Positions 15,030 through 24,172 of a stretch of DNA of 29,005 nucleotides are shown here, one piece after another. This DNA is from CAZPAN01 sp964428485. Its GTDB lineage: Bacteria > Actinomycetota > Coriobacteriia > Coriobacteriales > CADBOM01. The position numbers were made by a program, and so were the translations under genes. The notes under the pieces were generated by a model. The model was not told where the DNA came from, did no database searches, and saw nothing but the letters and a program-made list of their open reading frames with translations. Numbering within the stretch: position 1 is the first letter of the stretch; each line of letters opens with the position of its first letter. Location: contig CAYRYP010000008.1 in the NCBI GenBank assembly GCA_964428485.1, positions 1 through 29,005 on the forward strand, read 5' to 3'.

Positions 15030-16154
15030 CTACGCATCCTGAACGTTCAGGATCTCGAGAATCGCATCGGCAGCCGCATCGGCCAGGACCCTCCCGTCGA
15101 AACGAGCGGATCCAGCAAGCGCGGCGGAGGTCACCCTCGTTCGAAAATCGTCCCCGTACATCATCGCTCTCATGGCGCCGATGAAACCTAATGTGTCGCC
15201 TATCGTGTACGTGAGTCCGGAGAGGCCGTTTCTGACCAGCTCGATGTTTCCCGCCGTCGAGCTTGCCAGCACGGGCACGCCCATCGACTGCGCCCTCGCA
15301 ACGAGGTGAGGAAATCCCACACTCCTGCTGCAGTCCAGCACCATGTCGGCTGCCTCAAGGAGTCGGACGGTCTCCCGACTCGACCAGCTCGCATCCTCGT
15401 GAATATGGACATTGTCCTCCAGCCCAAGTTCGAACAACCTCTTCCTGCACCTTTTGAGTCCATCGCCTGAACCGAGCATGTGCAACTCTATGGAGCGCGG
15501 GAGGTAGAGCATAGAGTCGATAATGAACCTCTGAGCGTGCAAACGGTCGAAGGGCCCGTCCATGACCACGAGAAACGAGCTCTCCGGACACTGTGCCTCG
15601 GCCCTGGCACACTCCCTCTCATCTTGATCGGGCACGTGGATGCGCGAATCGATACCCGTTAGGGGTGCCGAAATCGTCTTGGTGCCGAGACGCATGCGCT
15701 CGATCTCCCTTCTCTCCCAGGAGTTCGAGACGAGCACGAGATCGGAGAAGGCGGCCAGGGACCTCACCCTACCCCTCCTGCGGAGACGAAAAGGAATCCG
15801 GGTGGAGTCGTCGTAGGCAAAGCAGGGATCGACCGTAACCACCGTTGCCGGCCTAGATGACGACTTCTTCACGGCCTTCCTAGTGAAGTCGACCGCTGGG
15901 TGCCCACATGCGATGACGGCGTCGAAGTGCGTGCTGGCAAAGATCGATGCGAGATCCGCCAGACCGCTCGAGTTGCCGGGGCGGCAAAGTCCCTCATGAT
16001 ATGTCCACGAGACGGAATCGGGGTATGACTCCGGAAGCGGTCCTGTGCCTGTGGCGATGTGGATGGAACAGCCAGATGCCACGAGGCGGTCTAGAACCGG
16101 CTTGTGCAGCGTTGCTATGTGCATCGTGGTCTGTGCTGTGTACAGGATCCTCAT
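15030..16154 (-). CDS. GT4-like glycosyltransferase
   Basis: A 374-residue protein with a GT-B fold layout. The N-terminal domain starts MRILYTAQTTMHIATLHKPVLDR, typical of GT4 enzymes of the EpsF type, and includes a basic patch RLRRRGRVR after CFAYDD. The C-terminal donor domain has FLVVMDGPFD, IELHMLGSGDGLKR, VHIHEDASWSS and the loop GFPHLVARAQSMGVPVLASSTAGNIELVRNG. In ordinary GT4 enzymes that loop contains two glutamates seven residues apart; here they are Val and Arg. The enzyme may act on an envelope polysaccharide or lipid. Acceptor and donor are unknown. AAGGG lies about 8 nt before the ATG. It is divergent from the large membrane protein with a 213-bp gap. Confidence 0.8.
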   Translation of the reverse strand: MRILYTAQTTMHIATLHKPVLDRLVASGCSIHIATGTGPLPESYPDSVSWTYHEGLCRPGNSSGLADLASIFASTHFDAVIACGHPAVDFTRKAVKKSSSRPATVVTVDPCFAYDDSTRIPFRLRRRGRVRSLAAFSDLVLVSNSWERREIERMRLGTKTISAPLTGIDSRIHVPDQDERECARAEAQCPESSFLVVMDGPFDRLHAQRFIIDSMLYLPRSIELHMLGSGDGLKRCRKRLFELGLEDNVHIHEDASWSSRETVRLLEAADMVLDCSRSVGFPHLVARAQSMGVPVLASSTAGNIELVRNGLSGLTYTIGDTLGFIGAMRAMMYGDDFRTRVTSAALAGSARFDGRVLADAAADAILEILNVQDA

Positions 16155-16367
16155 CCCAAGCCCTTCCCAGCGGCTACAGCGAACCTTTCAGGTAACCAAA
16201 CGATACGGCATGAACGAAATCTTACCTCAACCACATTGGGCAGGCATACAGGCGCAGACGGACGACGGCACCGACGCGCGCCCCGCCGCACAGTCACACT
16301 GTCGAATTCCCAGCGTGATAACATAACCCGAAGTCGACTTTAAATCGCAACGCATGTTGCTGCACCC

Positions 16368-18773
16368 ATGAAAGGCAAGGTGTGCGAGATAGGAATCCAG
16401 AGAAGGACATTTCCGGGCCTGATGGCCATCTTCCTGGCGTTCTCGTTGCTTCTCACCACCGCTCCAGTAGCACTGGCGTCGTATTCCGACGAGGGCGATG
16501 GCATCACGAGGATCTTCCTGCTCGACGCCCCATTTCTCACCTGGGACGATATAGACCCCGACACAACCCCCAACCTCGACTCCATCCTTGACGAGGCAGC
16601 GATCGCCAACCTGGTGGCGCGCTCCACCGTTAGGACAGACGGCCAGACAGCGACCCCCAACGAGACCGCCGCCAGTCTCTCCAAAGGCTGGTGGATGCAA
16701 GACCTCTCCAGTGTGAGCGTTGGAGAGAGGGTACAACTCGACGAGTCCGCGGAATCTGAGGAGACCGACGGCGGGACGGATGGGGAGACCGAATCGCAAA
16801 CCGACTCTGACACCGACGCCGCACAGGCATCTGGTCTCTCGGAGCTGCAAGTCACCTACGCCGAGGGCAAAACCTTCTCCGGAAGGCTCGGGAAGGCACT
16901 TGCGGAGACGGGCTCATGGACCACGGCTGCCATCGGCTGCAGCGACATCGGCGATACCGCGATACGTCCGGCGGCGATCTCTGTGGCCGATGGGGACGGT
17001 GTCGTGGATCTGTGCGCATCCGTTCCGGAGATCTCGCTGATCTCGAGCGACAGCGCGCCAGGAGGATGGATAACCGACTACGACGCGCTCGACTCCCTAG
17101 TGACCATGGCGGTCGAGGACTCAGGAGACTCGAACCTCCTTCTGGCCATCGACACCGGAGATCTCTACCGAGCCGGTTGCGCCCGCATAGAGGAGCCCTC
17201 CGAGGAGGCAGAAGCCGCATGGAGTCAGGCACTAGCATCCTTCGACCAGACCCTAGGGCATGTGCTCGAGCTGATGGACTCTGACGACTCTCTCATCATC
17301 TACTCCACCCTTTCGGGTTCTACTGAGGCAGATCACTCAGACGACACCTACTCCCCGCTCGTGATCCTCTCCAGCTCGATGTCGGGCGTTCTGGCCTCCC
17401 CCATCACCGGGCGCACGGGCATCGTAACCGTACTGGATCTCACAGACACTATCGCGGGCCTCGCCGGTATCGACGAGCTGTCCGACGACGGTGGGATGCT
17501 CTACACGTCACAGGATTCGAGCGACAGATCATCCGACGTGCGCGAGAGCGTGGAGGAGCTGGATCGATCGGCCTCCTATGGCTGGGCTATCGACCAGTCT
17601 CTCGACAACATGAGCTACATATTCGTGGGCGTTCTCGCCATATCGTTCGCCTGCTCGGTGGTGATGCTCTCCAGGCTCAAGCTGCCCATCAGGGCACTAG
17701 AGATCCTGATACCAGTCACCAGGCTTCTCTGGATACTGACGATGTCCTACCCGTTGGCGACCTATCTCATGTATCCATTCGCCCAAGACGGCATTACCCC
17801 GGAGGGCGCAATGATACTCTGCTCGATAACCACGCTCGTAATCGCGTTCGTGGCGATCCTCTTCGGCAGGTTTACCAAATGGCTCTACTCCATGCTGTTC
17901 CTGATGGCTGCGACCGTGGTTGTGCTGGTTGTAGACCAGCTGATGGGAGGAATCCTCGCCCAGACCGGCTACCTCTCCTACCGCCCGATAGACGCCGTGA
18001 GGTTCTCCGGAATCGGCAACGAGGGAGCCGCCGTTCTTTTCGGGGCGTGGCTTTTGCTCTCGGGACTCGTACTCAACCGCTACCCCGACAAGCGTACCCA
18101 CCAGGTGTTCGGAAAATGGCTCTTCCCACTTCTGTCTCTGGCCATCATATCCGTGATCGTCTCGCCCTGGTGGGGGGCCAACTTCGGGGTGCTGGTCTGG
18201 GGCGTGGTGGGCACCGGAGCCACATGGTGGATGTTCATAGGCAGAAGGCTCACGTGGCGGGTGGTGATAATCACTGTAGTCGCCTGCGGGGCTCTGACTA
18301 TACTACTGATCCTCGCAGATGGGCTATTTGGGGGCGGACAGTCGCATCTCGGTGCCACGGCCGCAAATCTCATGGACTACGGACTCGCCTACATCCCGGT
18401 GATCATCGACAACATGCTCACGCTCAGCATCGCGACGATACTCTACGACCCGGTGCTCTCCATCGCCCTGGTCTTCATCTGGCTCTACCTCGCGTGGCTG
18501 AGGATCACCAAGCCAGGCCCCTACAGGATCTTCTGGGATAGAAACACCTTCTTCAAGGCGTCGTTTACATCCGCGATGATCGCGGCTGTGGTGATGCTGC
18601 TCATCGAGGACTCGGGGATACTGCTGCCCGCGCTGATGCTGCTCTACGCCACAGCGGGGCTAACTTGGCTGATCTGCGACCTGCACAGATGGGAGCTAAA
18701 AGCGGCCGAGAGCGAGCGGGGTATGAGCCAGGAGGTGGTGGATACCCCCATCGGTGGCTTCAAGGTGGAGTGA
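16368..18773 (+). CDS. Polytopic membrane protein with alkaline-phosphatase-like extracellular domain
   Basis: An 801-residue protein. A signal peptide (1-38) precedes an extracellular domain of about 380 residues. TRIFLLDAPFLTWDDIDPDTTPNLDSIL (47-74) resembles the N-terminal strand and TPN of sulfatase/phosphodiesterase enzymes. NLLLAIDTGD (256-265), SLIIYSTLSGSTEADHSDD and SPITGRTGIVTVLDLTDTIAGLAGI (344-368) match the C-terminal half of that superfamily, but several metal ligands are not obvious, so catalysis is uncertain. An acidic Glu/Asp/Thr insertion lies at 124-154. About ten membrane helices follow (418-775). Similar actinobacterial proteins are annotated only as membrane proteins. 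No good ribosome binding site precedes the ATG, but the signal peptide supports this start. Divergence from the glycosyltransferase suggests envelope polymer work. Confidence 0.7.
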   Translation: MKGKVCEIGIQRRTFPGLMAIFLAFSLLLTTAPVALASYSDEGDGITRIFLLDAPFLTWDDIDPDTTPNLDSILDEAAIANLVARSTVRTDGQTATPNETAASLSKGWWMQDLSSVSVGERVQLDESAESEETDGGTDGETESQTDSDTDAAQASGLSELQVTYAEGKTFSGRLGKALAETGSWTTAAIGCSDIGDTAIRPAAISVADGDGVVDLCASVPEISLISSDSAPGGWITDYDALDSLVTMAVEDSGDSNLLLAIDTGDLYRAGCARIEEPSEEAEAAWSQALASFDQTLGHVLELMDSDDSLIIYSTLSGSTEADHSDDTYSPLVILSSSMSGVLASPITGRTGIVTVLDLTDTIAGLAGIDELSDDGGMLYTSQDSSDRSSDVRESVEELDRSASYGWAIDQSLDNMSYIFVGVLAISFACSVVMLSRLKLPIRALEILIPVTRLLWILTMSYPLATYLMYPFAQDGITPEGAMILCSITTLVIAFVAILFGRFTKWLYSMLFLMAATVVVLVVDQLMGGILAQTGYLSYRPIDAVRFSGIGNEGAAVLFGAWLLLSGLVLNRYPDKRTHQVFGKWLFPLLSLAIISVIVSPWWGANFGVLVWGVVGTGATWWMFIGRRLTWRVVIITVVACGALTILLILADGLFGGGQSHLGATAANLMDYGLAYIPVIIDNMLTLSIATILYDPVLSIALVFIWLYLAWLRITKPGPYRIFWDRNTFFKASFTSAMIAAVVMLLIEDSGILLPALMLLYATAGLTWLICDLHRWELKAAESERGMSQEVVDTPIGGFKVE

Positions 18774-18793
18774 TCGTATCGAATACTCTAATT

Positions 18794-21700
18794 TTAGGAA
18801 ACGCGTCCACGATCAACCGAGTAAGAAAGATCAGCAAAGGCGCAGGTTGAAGCGCGATGGCTCACAAGCACTATGGTTTTGCCTTCACGAAAATCCGAAA
18901 GCGACTTCAAAACCGAAGCCTCAGTCAAAGCATCTAAATTACTCGTGGGTTCATCAAGCAAAACCAAAGGCGCATCGTGTAAAAACACTCGTGCTAGGCC
19001 CACGCGCTGGCGCTCTCCTCCAGAAAGCGCACCGCCAAGCTCGCCCACCTGGGTATCTAGCCCCTGTGGCAAACGCTCGATCAGCTCACTTAGCGAGGCC
19101 TTAGCGCAGGCAGCCTCCAGCTCTTCACGCGAAGCATCGGGGCGAGCAAGCATGATATTGTCTGCAATCGAGCCATCAAACAGGTGAGTATCTTGAGTCA
19201 TATAACCCTCGTTTGCGCGCAGGCTGTCGGTGTTGACCTTGCGCAGATTGACACCAGACATCTCCACTTCCCCAGAGTTGGGATCCCAAAAACGCATCAG
19301 CAGCTTTAGCAGAGTCGACTTTCCTGAGCCGCTTTTACCTGAGATACCTACAACCGTGTTGGGCTCAAAGCTCACAGAAACATTTTGCAAGATGATCTCT
19401 TCTTGGTAGGAGAAGGTCACGTCGCGCACAGCAGCGCCTTCAAAAGCAATATCACGACCATCTGTTATGTCTGAACACTGAGGCTTTTCGTCGAGGAGAT
19501 CGAGCACGCGGGCGCCCGATGCGATGGTTTGTTGGAGCGTAGTTCCAAGAGCTGCCACAGCAATCACCGGCCCAAAGGACGACATCAGCGCAATTATGGC
19601 TAGCACTGCCTGCCCAAAGCCCAGCTCGCCCTGTGCAAACAATATGTACGCAAAGGTTATCATCGCTAGATCAAAGGCAAGCACCAAAGCACCTGTTACT
19701 GCGGTGGAGATAGCATTGCGATCTTTGAGTTTTTGCTCAGCAACAGAGAGGGAATCGGTACGGCTAAGCATAGCCTCACAACGCTGCTCGCCCTGCCTGT
19801 ACTGCAAAATCTCAACAAGCCCACGCAAGCTCTCTAACACAAAGGAGTTGGCATCGCCAAGCTGGTCGCGCATCGCACGCCCCGCTTGGCTAACACCTCG
19901 CGAAAAAACAAGTGGAACCGCCACTCCGATCACAATGTAAGCCACGGCGGCGATGATGGCGAGCTGCCACGACTGCAAGGCAATGAAAGCCGTCATACAA
20001 ATCGACACAATAAAGGCGATCAGCACCGGAGATATGGTGTGAGCGTAAAAAACCTCTAGCAGCTCAATGTCGGAGGTGACAATAGAAACTAAGTTGCCCT
20101 TGTCGCGGCCCTCCAGCTTAGCGGGAGCTAGACGGCGCAGTGCGCTAAAGACCTTGTCGCGAATGAGTGCGAGGAGCTTAAAGGCAATAAAGTGGTTGCA
20201 CAGCTGCTCTCCATAGCGCAAAAACCCACGCGTTACACCACAAATGATGATGAGCACCACGGCCGTCTTTAAGCTCATGATGCTAGAAACTCCACTTTCA
20301 GAAAGCAGACCTGCTGTTCCGTTTACAGTTAGGAAGATGGCAGCGGCAAAGCCTAAAACTCCCAGCGCTACCGCAAGTATCATGTAAGGAACAAGTGGGC
20401 CTACCAAGCGCATAAGACGCATTAGGATGGAAAAGGCTGATCGCTCTTGTGCGGGTGCGGTGGTGGGCGTGGCGGGCGCGATAACGGGGTCTGCGGACGT
20501 GGGGCCTGTGGGTGTGGTAACTGTTGCGGGGCCGTCAGCGGTGGAGGCGGCTGCGCCAAAAGAACTTGGAACGGTAGTAAAAGCTTCGAGTTCTTGCTGC
20601 TTGCTCCACATAGTTTTATAAACGCCACCAGCATCTATAAGCTGTTTGTGTGTTCCCGACTCCAGCACACGGCCACCCTCCATCACATAAATGCAGGTAG
20701 CGTCTTTCACAACCGCCAAGCGATGTGCTATAGCAACGACAATCCTGTCTTGTGCAAGCTCATGGATCACCTCCATGATCGCAGCCTCACTTTCAACATC
20801 AATGTTGGAAGTGGCTTCGTCAAAGATATATATTGCACAGTCGTGCAAAAGGGAGCGCGCAATGGCTAGGCGCTGGCGCTGGCCTCCAGAGAGATTCGAG
20901 CCGCCTTCGGCCACGGGAGCATCAAGTCCACCCTCTCCGCGCACAAAATCTGCGAGGCGACAGCGCACTAGCGCGTCCCAAAGCTCTGCATCTGTTGCAT
21001 CAGGCTTGCCCATCAGCAGGTTCTCGCGAATCGTGCCCTTAAAAAGCCAGCTTGCGCTAGCAACAGTGGTGATCGAATCAGCAAGGGAATCGCGTGTGAT
21101 ATCGCGCAGATCATAAGGCCCTACGCGAACCTCCCCCTCATAGCCAATGTTGCGCCCAGCAAGCACGCCACCCAAGGTAGACTTACCAGAACCGCTCTCC
21201 CCTACCACAGCAAAAAGTCCATTAGTGTCAGCCGCAAAATCGAGGCCGTCTAGGGCCATGCGCTTTCCGTCGTAGGTATAGCGCAGATTTGTGCATCGTA
21301 TAGCGCAGTTGCTGCGATCAAGCTGCGCGCTTCCCGCAGGCGCTTCGGGGGCCTCCAGCAAATCAAACATCTTATCAGCCGCCGCCATACCGTTCATGGC
21401 CGTGTGAAACAGTGAACCCAACGAGCGCATGGGCAAAAAGAAATCGGCAGAGAGAAAAACTATTGTAAAAGCGCCGGCAAAAGACACATTCCCGGCAACA
21501 AACTGAAAAAGCGTTACCACAATACCCGCAGCAGCTGCGCCGTAAGCAAGTAAGTCCATCACAGTGATGGAGTTAAGCTGCATGCGCAAAAGCCGCATTG
21601 TTGCCTGCCTGAAGCTTTCGGCCTCGTGATTCATAAGCTCATGCCGTGCCTCATCGGCGCGGTAGATTTTAAGGGTTGTAAGACCTTGGACATTTTCCAA

Positions 21701-22294
21701 AAAAGCGGCGCCAAGGTCGGTGTAGTGGCCGTAGTAGTTGCGCATTACACGGCGTGCGATCTGCTGTACGGCCACAACAGATATCGGGATTAACGGCACG
21801 CAAACCAGTAAAACCACGGCTGCCACAATCGAAAACGGTGCAAGACAGCAAAACAGTATGATCGGTGCTGCTAACGCGTATATAAACTGCGAGATATAGG
21901 CTCCAAAATATACCTCTAGCTGTTCCACACCCTCGGTGCTGATCTGCACGGCCTCACTGGTAGAGATGTGCTCAGAGTAAGAAGGCCCTAAGCGCAGGAG
22001 TTTTTCGTAAACCATCTGGCGGATGCGGCGCTTGGCTATCGCAGACGACTTGAAGCTCATACGCTGAGCACACATTTGCGAGATGATGCGCACAACTATG
22101 GCAGCAATTCCAATTATGAGAAGGAATGTGAGATCGGAGCTGGCGATCTGCTTGGTAAGCATGCGCTGCAAAAACAAGCCGATAACCACCATCAAGACGA
22201 TGTTTGCCACAAGCGCCAGACATTGAAAAATTACGTTTGCAGCAATGTATCGCAGAGCCTCGGGCACTGCTTTTAGCAAGCGTTTATCAAACAT
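18794..22294 (-). CDS. Fused double ABC exporter (CydDC-like, both halves in one chain)
   Basis: A 1166-residue protein with two full membrane domain plus ATPase units. Unit 1 has helices from 12 to 300, Walker A GESGSGKS (365-372), LSGGQ (468-472), Walker B IYIFDE and H-loop His524. Unit 2 has helices from 630 to 915, Walker A GKSGSGKS (986-993), LSGGE (1090-1094), VLLDE (1111-1115) and His1146. Both sites look competent. The first membrane domain resembles CydD (GVEQLEVYFGAYISQFIYALAAPI) and the second CydC. An Ala/Thr/Pro-rich linker (572-617) joins them. CydDC proteins are linked to heme and thiol handling. Here it ends the heme operon, where streptococcal sia loci also carry ABC exporters, so heme export or detoxification is a reasonable guess. 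It starts 3 bp after the ATPase gene with GGGAG upstream. Confidence 0.9.
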   Translation of the reverse strand: MFDKRLLKAVPEALRYIAANVIFQCLALVANIVLMVVIGLFLQRMLTKQIASSDLTFLLIIGIAAIVVRIISQMCAQRMSFKSSAIAKRRIRQMVYEKLLRLGPSYSEHISTSEAVQISTEGVEQLEVYFGAYISQFIYALAAPIILFCCLAPFSIVAAVVLLVCVPLIPISVVAVQQIARRVMRNYYGHYTDLGAAFLENVQGLTTLKIYRADEARHELMNHEAESFRQATMRLLRMQLNSITVMDLLAYGAAAAGIVVTLFQFVAGNVSFAGAFTIVFLSADFFLPMRSLGSLFHTAMNGMAAADKMFDLLEAPEAPAGSAQLDRSNCAIRCTNLRYTYDGKRMALDGLDFAADTNGLFAVVGESGSGKSTLGGVLAGRNIGYEGEVRVGPYDLRDITRDSLADSITTVASASWLFKGTIRENLLMGKPDATDAELWDALVRCRLADFVRGEGGLDAPVAEGGSNLSGGQRQRLAIARSLLHDCAIYIFDEATSNIDVESEAAIMEVIHELAQDRIVVAIAHRLAVVKDATCIYVMEGGRVLESGTHKQLIDAGGVYKTMWSKQQELEAFTTVPSSFGAAASTADGPATVTTPTGPTSADPVIAPATPTTAPAQERSAFSILMRLMRLVGPLVPYMILAVALGVLGFAAAIFLTVNGTAGLLSESGVSSIMSLKTAVVLIIICGVTRGFLRYGEQLCNHFIAFKLLALIRDKVFSALRRLAPAKLEGRDKGNLVSIVTSDIELLEVFYAHTISPVLIAFIVSICMTAFIALQSWQLAIIAAVAYIVIGVAVPLVFSRGVSQAGRAMRDQLGDANSFVLESLRGLVEILQYRQGEQRCEAMLSRTDSLSVAEQKLKDRNAISTAVTGALVLAFDLAMITFAYILFAQGELGFGQAVLAIIALMSSFGPVIAVAALGTTLQQTIASGARVLDLLDEKPQCSDITDGRDIAFEGAAVRDVTFSYQEEIILQNVSVSFEPNTVVGISGKSGSGKSTLLKLLMRFWDPNSGEVEMSGVNLRKVNTDSLRANEGYMTQDTHLFDGSIADNIMLARPDASREELEAACAKASLSELIERLPQGLDTQVGELGGALSGGERQRVGLARVFLHDAPLVLLDEPTSNLDALTEASVLKSLSDFREGKTIVLVSHRASTCAFADLSYSVDRGRVS

Positions 22295-22297
22295 TAT

Positions 22298-24172
22298 TTA
22301 GTCTCCCTCAGCGCTTTCTTGGCTGGCATAAGAAACGGATGTAGGAGCGGTGGCTGTTTTTTCTGCTTTATCAGTTTTGACAATAAAGCCGAAGTAGATC
22401 ACATGCGCAATCCATACAATTGCAACCACTATGCGCCCAATAGGCACTGCGCTCATCAAAATGAAACCTATGGTCAAAAGAACAGTTACCGGAACAAGAA
22501 TGGTGAGCTTGGCCTTAACCGTCATTGTTCGTTTGCTTATAAAGCCTTCCAGCACCTTCTTATAGAGCTTGGTGGTTCTAAACCAATCATTTAGCTTGTT
22601 GGAGCTGCGAGCAAAACAAACGGCCGCGAGCAAAATAAACGGGGTTGTTGGCAGTATTGGGAGCACGGTGCCGATTAAGCCAAGGCCAAAAGAAATAAGC
22701 CCAGCAAGGCCCCACAGCCAGCGAAAGGCCTTTTTATGCTTGCGCGTAAGCTTAGACGACTTAGGCTTAGGCGTGGCGGCCTGCTGTTCTTCTATTTGAT
22801 AGACCAAGGTAGACCACCCGTCGGCTTTATGTAGCTCTGTGCTTTGCACAAATTGAACCGCTGCCTTAGCACTTTCTTCATTTGTGCTTCCTTCGCTTGT
22901 GGAGTTTTCTGTGTTTGTGGAGTTTTCTGTGCTGGCGTTGTTTTCGGGTGCTGCGCCTACAACACCGGTCTCGCCAACAACATCTGCAGCATTTGTAGCT
23001 TCTAGGTCACCAGCTTCGGCAATTGTGTCAGAAGCAGCAGAGTGAGCTGTGAGCACATAGGGCTGACCGTGCACATCCACAACCTGAAGCTCAATGCCGT
23101 AAATTCTCTCCAAAAGTTCGGAGGTGATTATCTCACGCGGACTACCCTGAGCAAGCACCTCACCATCAGCCAAGGCCACTACCTCATCACTAAACTGAAT
23201 AGCCTGGTTGATATCGTGCAAAACCATGATGATGGTCATGCCTGTTTGACGATTGAGCTCGCGAAGCAACTCCAGCAGCTCAATTTGATATCGAATATCC
23301 AAAAAAGTAGTGGGTTCGTCTAGTAGTAGCACCTTTGTACCCTGCGCAAGCGCCATAGCTACCCAAACACGCTGCATCTGCCCACCCGAAAGTGCAGAGA
23401 TAGGGTGCTCAGCTAGGTCTAGCAACTCTGTGGTTTCAAGTGCCCATTCAATCATCCGCTCGTCTTCATCGCTAAAAGATGAGCGACCACGTTTTCTGTG
23501 AGGAAAGCGCCCGTAACCCACCAGCTTTTTAACCGCAAGATCGGCGGGCGCCCTATTGTGTTGGTGCACAATGGCCACCCTGCGGGCAAATTCATCAAGG
23601 CGAAGCATCGTGACATTTTCGCCGCGCAACTCGATGCCGCCTTCTTGGGGGCTCAGATTTTTAGTGAGCAGGTTAAACAGGGTGGTCTTTCCAGAGCCGT
23701 TTGCGCCAATGAGCGTGGTGATAGTCCCCTCGCGTATATTGAGCTCTAGGTGGTTAAAAATCTGCTTGTAATCTCCAACAGCCTTAGCAGCATGCTTTTC
23801 TTTATTCGGGGTAACTTTTGTTGTTGTAGCAATGGTTTTAGTAGCGCCATTAGAGTCGGGAGCACTAAAGGCATCACCGGTCGTGGCAGAAGGAACAGTG
23901 GGAGCAGGTGCTGTAGATACAACATCTGCGGTAGTTGTGGAGGGAGTGCTCATGTCTGCCCGAGCAACAGCAGCCCCAGCAAGATCAACGGCGCACTTAG
24001 CAGTAGCAACCGCAATCTCCTGCGAGTGCGCACCGCCAACTTCCAAGGCCTCCTCGGAAGCCTCTATCTTACTAGCGGTGCAGACTAGCTTTTCTTCAGT
24101 GCTTACGCTGTCTGAGCGGCGCTTGCCATAAGCAAAGGACAAATCGCGTATTGAAAACACGTTACTGTCCAT
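22298..24172 (-). CDS. Heme ABC transporter ATPase fused to DUF454 membrane domain
   Basis: A 624-residue protein. The FecE/HtsC-type ATPase has Walker A GANGSGKT (156-163), LSGGQ (261-265), VLLLDE (281-286), His319 and the tail GQPYVLTAH. Two features are odd. First, the opening strand FSIRDLSFAYGK (6-17) is separated from the next strand (YKQIFNHLELNIREG, 135-149) by about 115 residues rich in Ala, Thr and Ser; normally they are adjacent. Second, after an Asn/Ser/Thr/Glu-rich linker (375-475) comes a DUF454 (YbaN) domain at 480-600, with LGLIGTVLPILPTTPFILLA and CFARSS, the family signature. The gene overlaps the permease gene by 11 bp. A GGAGG lies 13 nt upstream, which is long, so coupling is likely. 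ATP hydrolysis would drive heme import through the FecCD permease. Confidence 0.92.
   Translation of the reverse strand: MDSNVFSIRDLSFAYGKRRSDSVSTEEKLVCTASKIEASEEALEVGGAHSQEIAVATAKCAVDLAGAAVARADMSTPSTTTADVVSTAPAPTVPSATTGDAFSAPDSNGATKTIATTTKVTPNKEKHAAKAVGDYKQIFNHLELNIREGTITTLIGANGSGKTTLFNLLTKNLSPQEGGIELRGENVTMLRLDEFARRVAIVHQHNRAPADLAVKKLVGYGRFPHRKRGRSSFSDEDERMIEWALETTELLDLAEHPISALSGGQMQRVWVAMALAQGTKVLLLDEPTTFLDIRYQIELLELLRELNRQTGMTIIMVLHDINQAIQFSDEVVALADGEVLAQGSPREIITSELLERIYGIELQVVDVHGQPYVLTAHSAASDTIAEAGDLEATNAADVVGETGVVGAAPENNASTENSTNTENSTSEGSTNEESAKAAVQFVQSTELHKADGWSTLVYQIEEQQAATPKPKSSKLTRKHKKAFRWLWGLAGLISFGLGLIGTVLPILPTTPFILLAAVCFARSSNKLNDWFRTTKLYKKVLEGFISKRTMTVKAKLTILVPVTVLLTIGFILMSAVPIGRIVVAIVWIAHVIYFGFIVKTDKAEKTATAPTSVSYASQESAEGD
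22897..22931 (-). repeat. 18-bp tandem repeat in the ATPase-DUF454 linker
   Basis: TTGTGGAGTTTTCTGTG occurs twice with an 18-bp period (22897-22913 and 22915-22931). It codes for two ENST-containing six-residue units, so a change in copy number would stay in frame and alter the length of the linker. Confidence 0.8.

Noticed and set aside
16227..16855. Two overlapping minus-strand frames at the start of the large membrane protein gene
   Set aside because: Both are shadows of the signal peptide and acidic insertion coding region on the plus strand.
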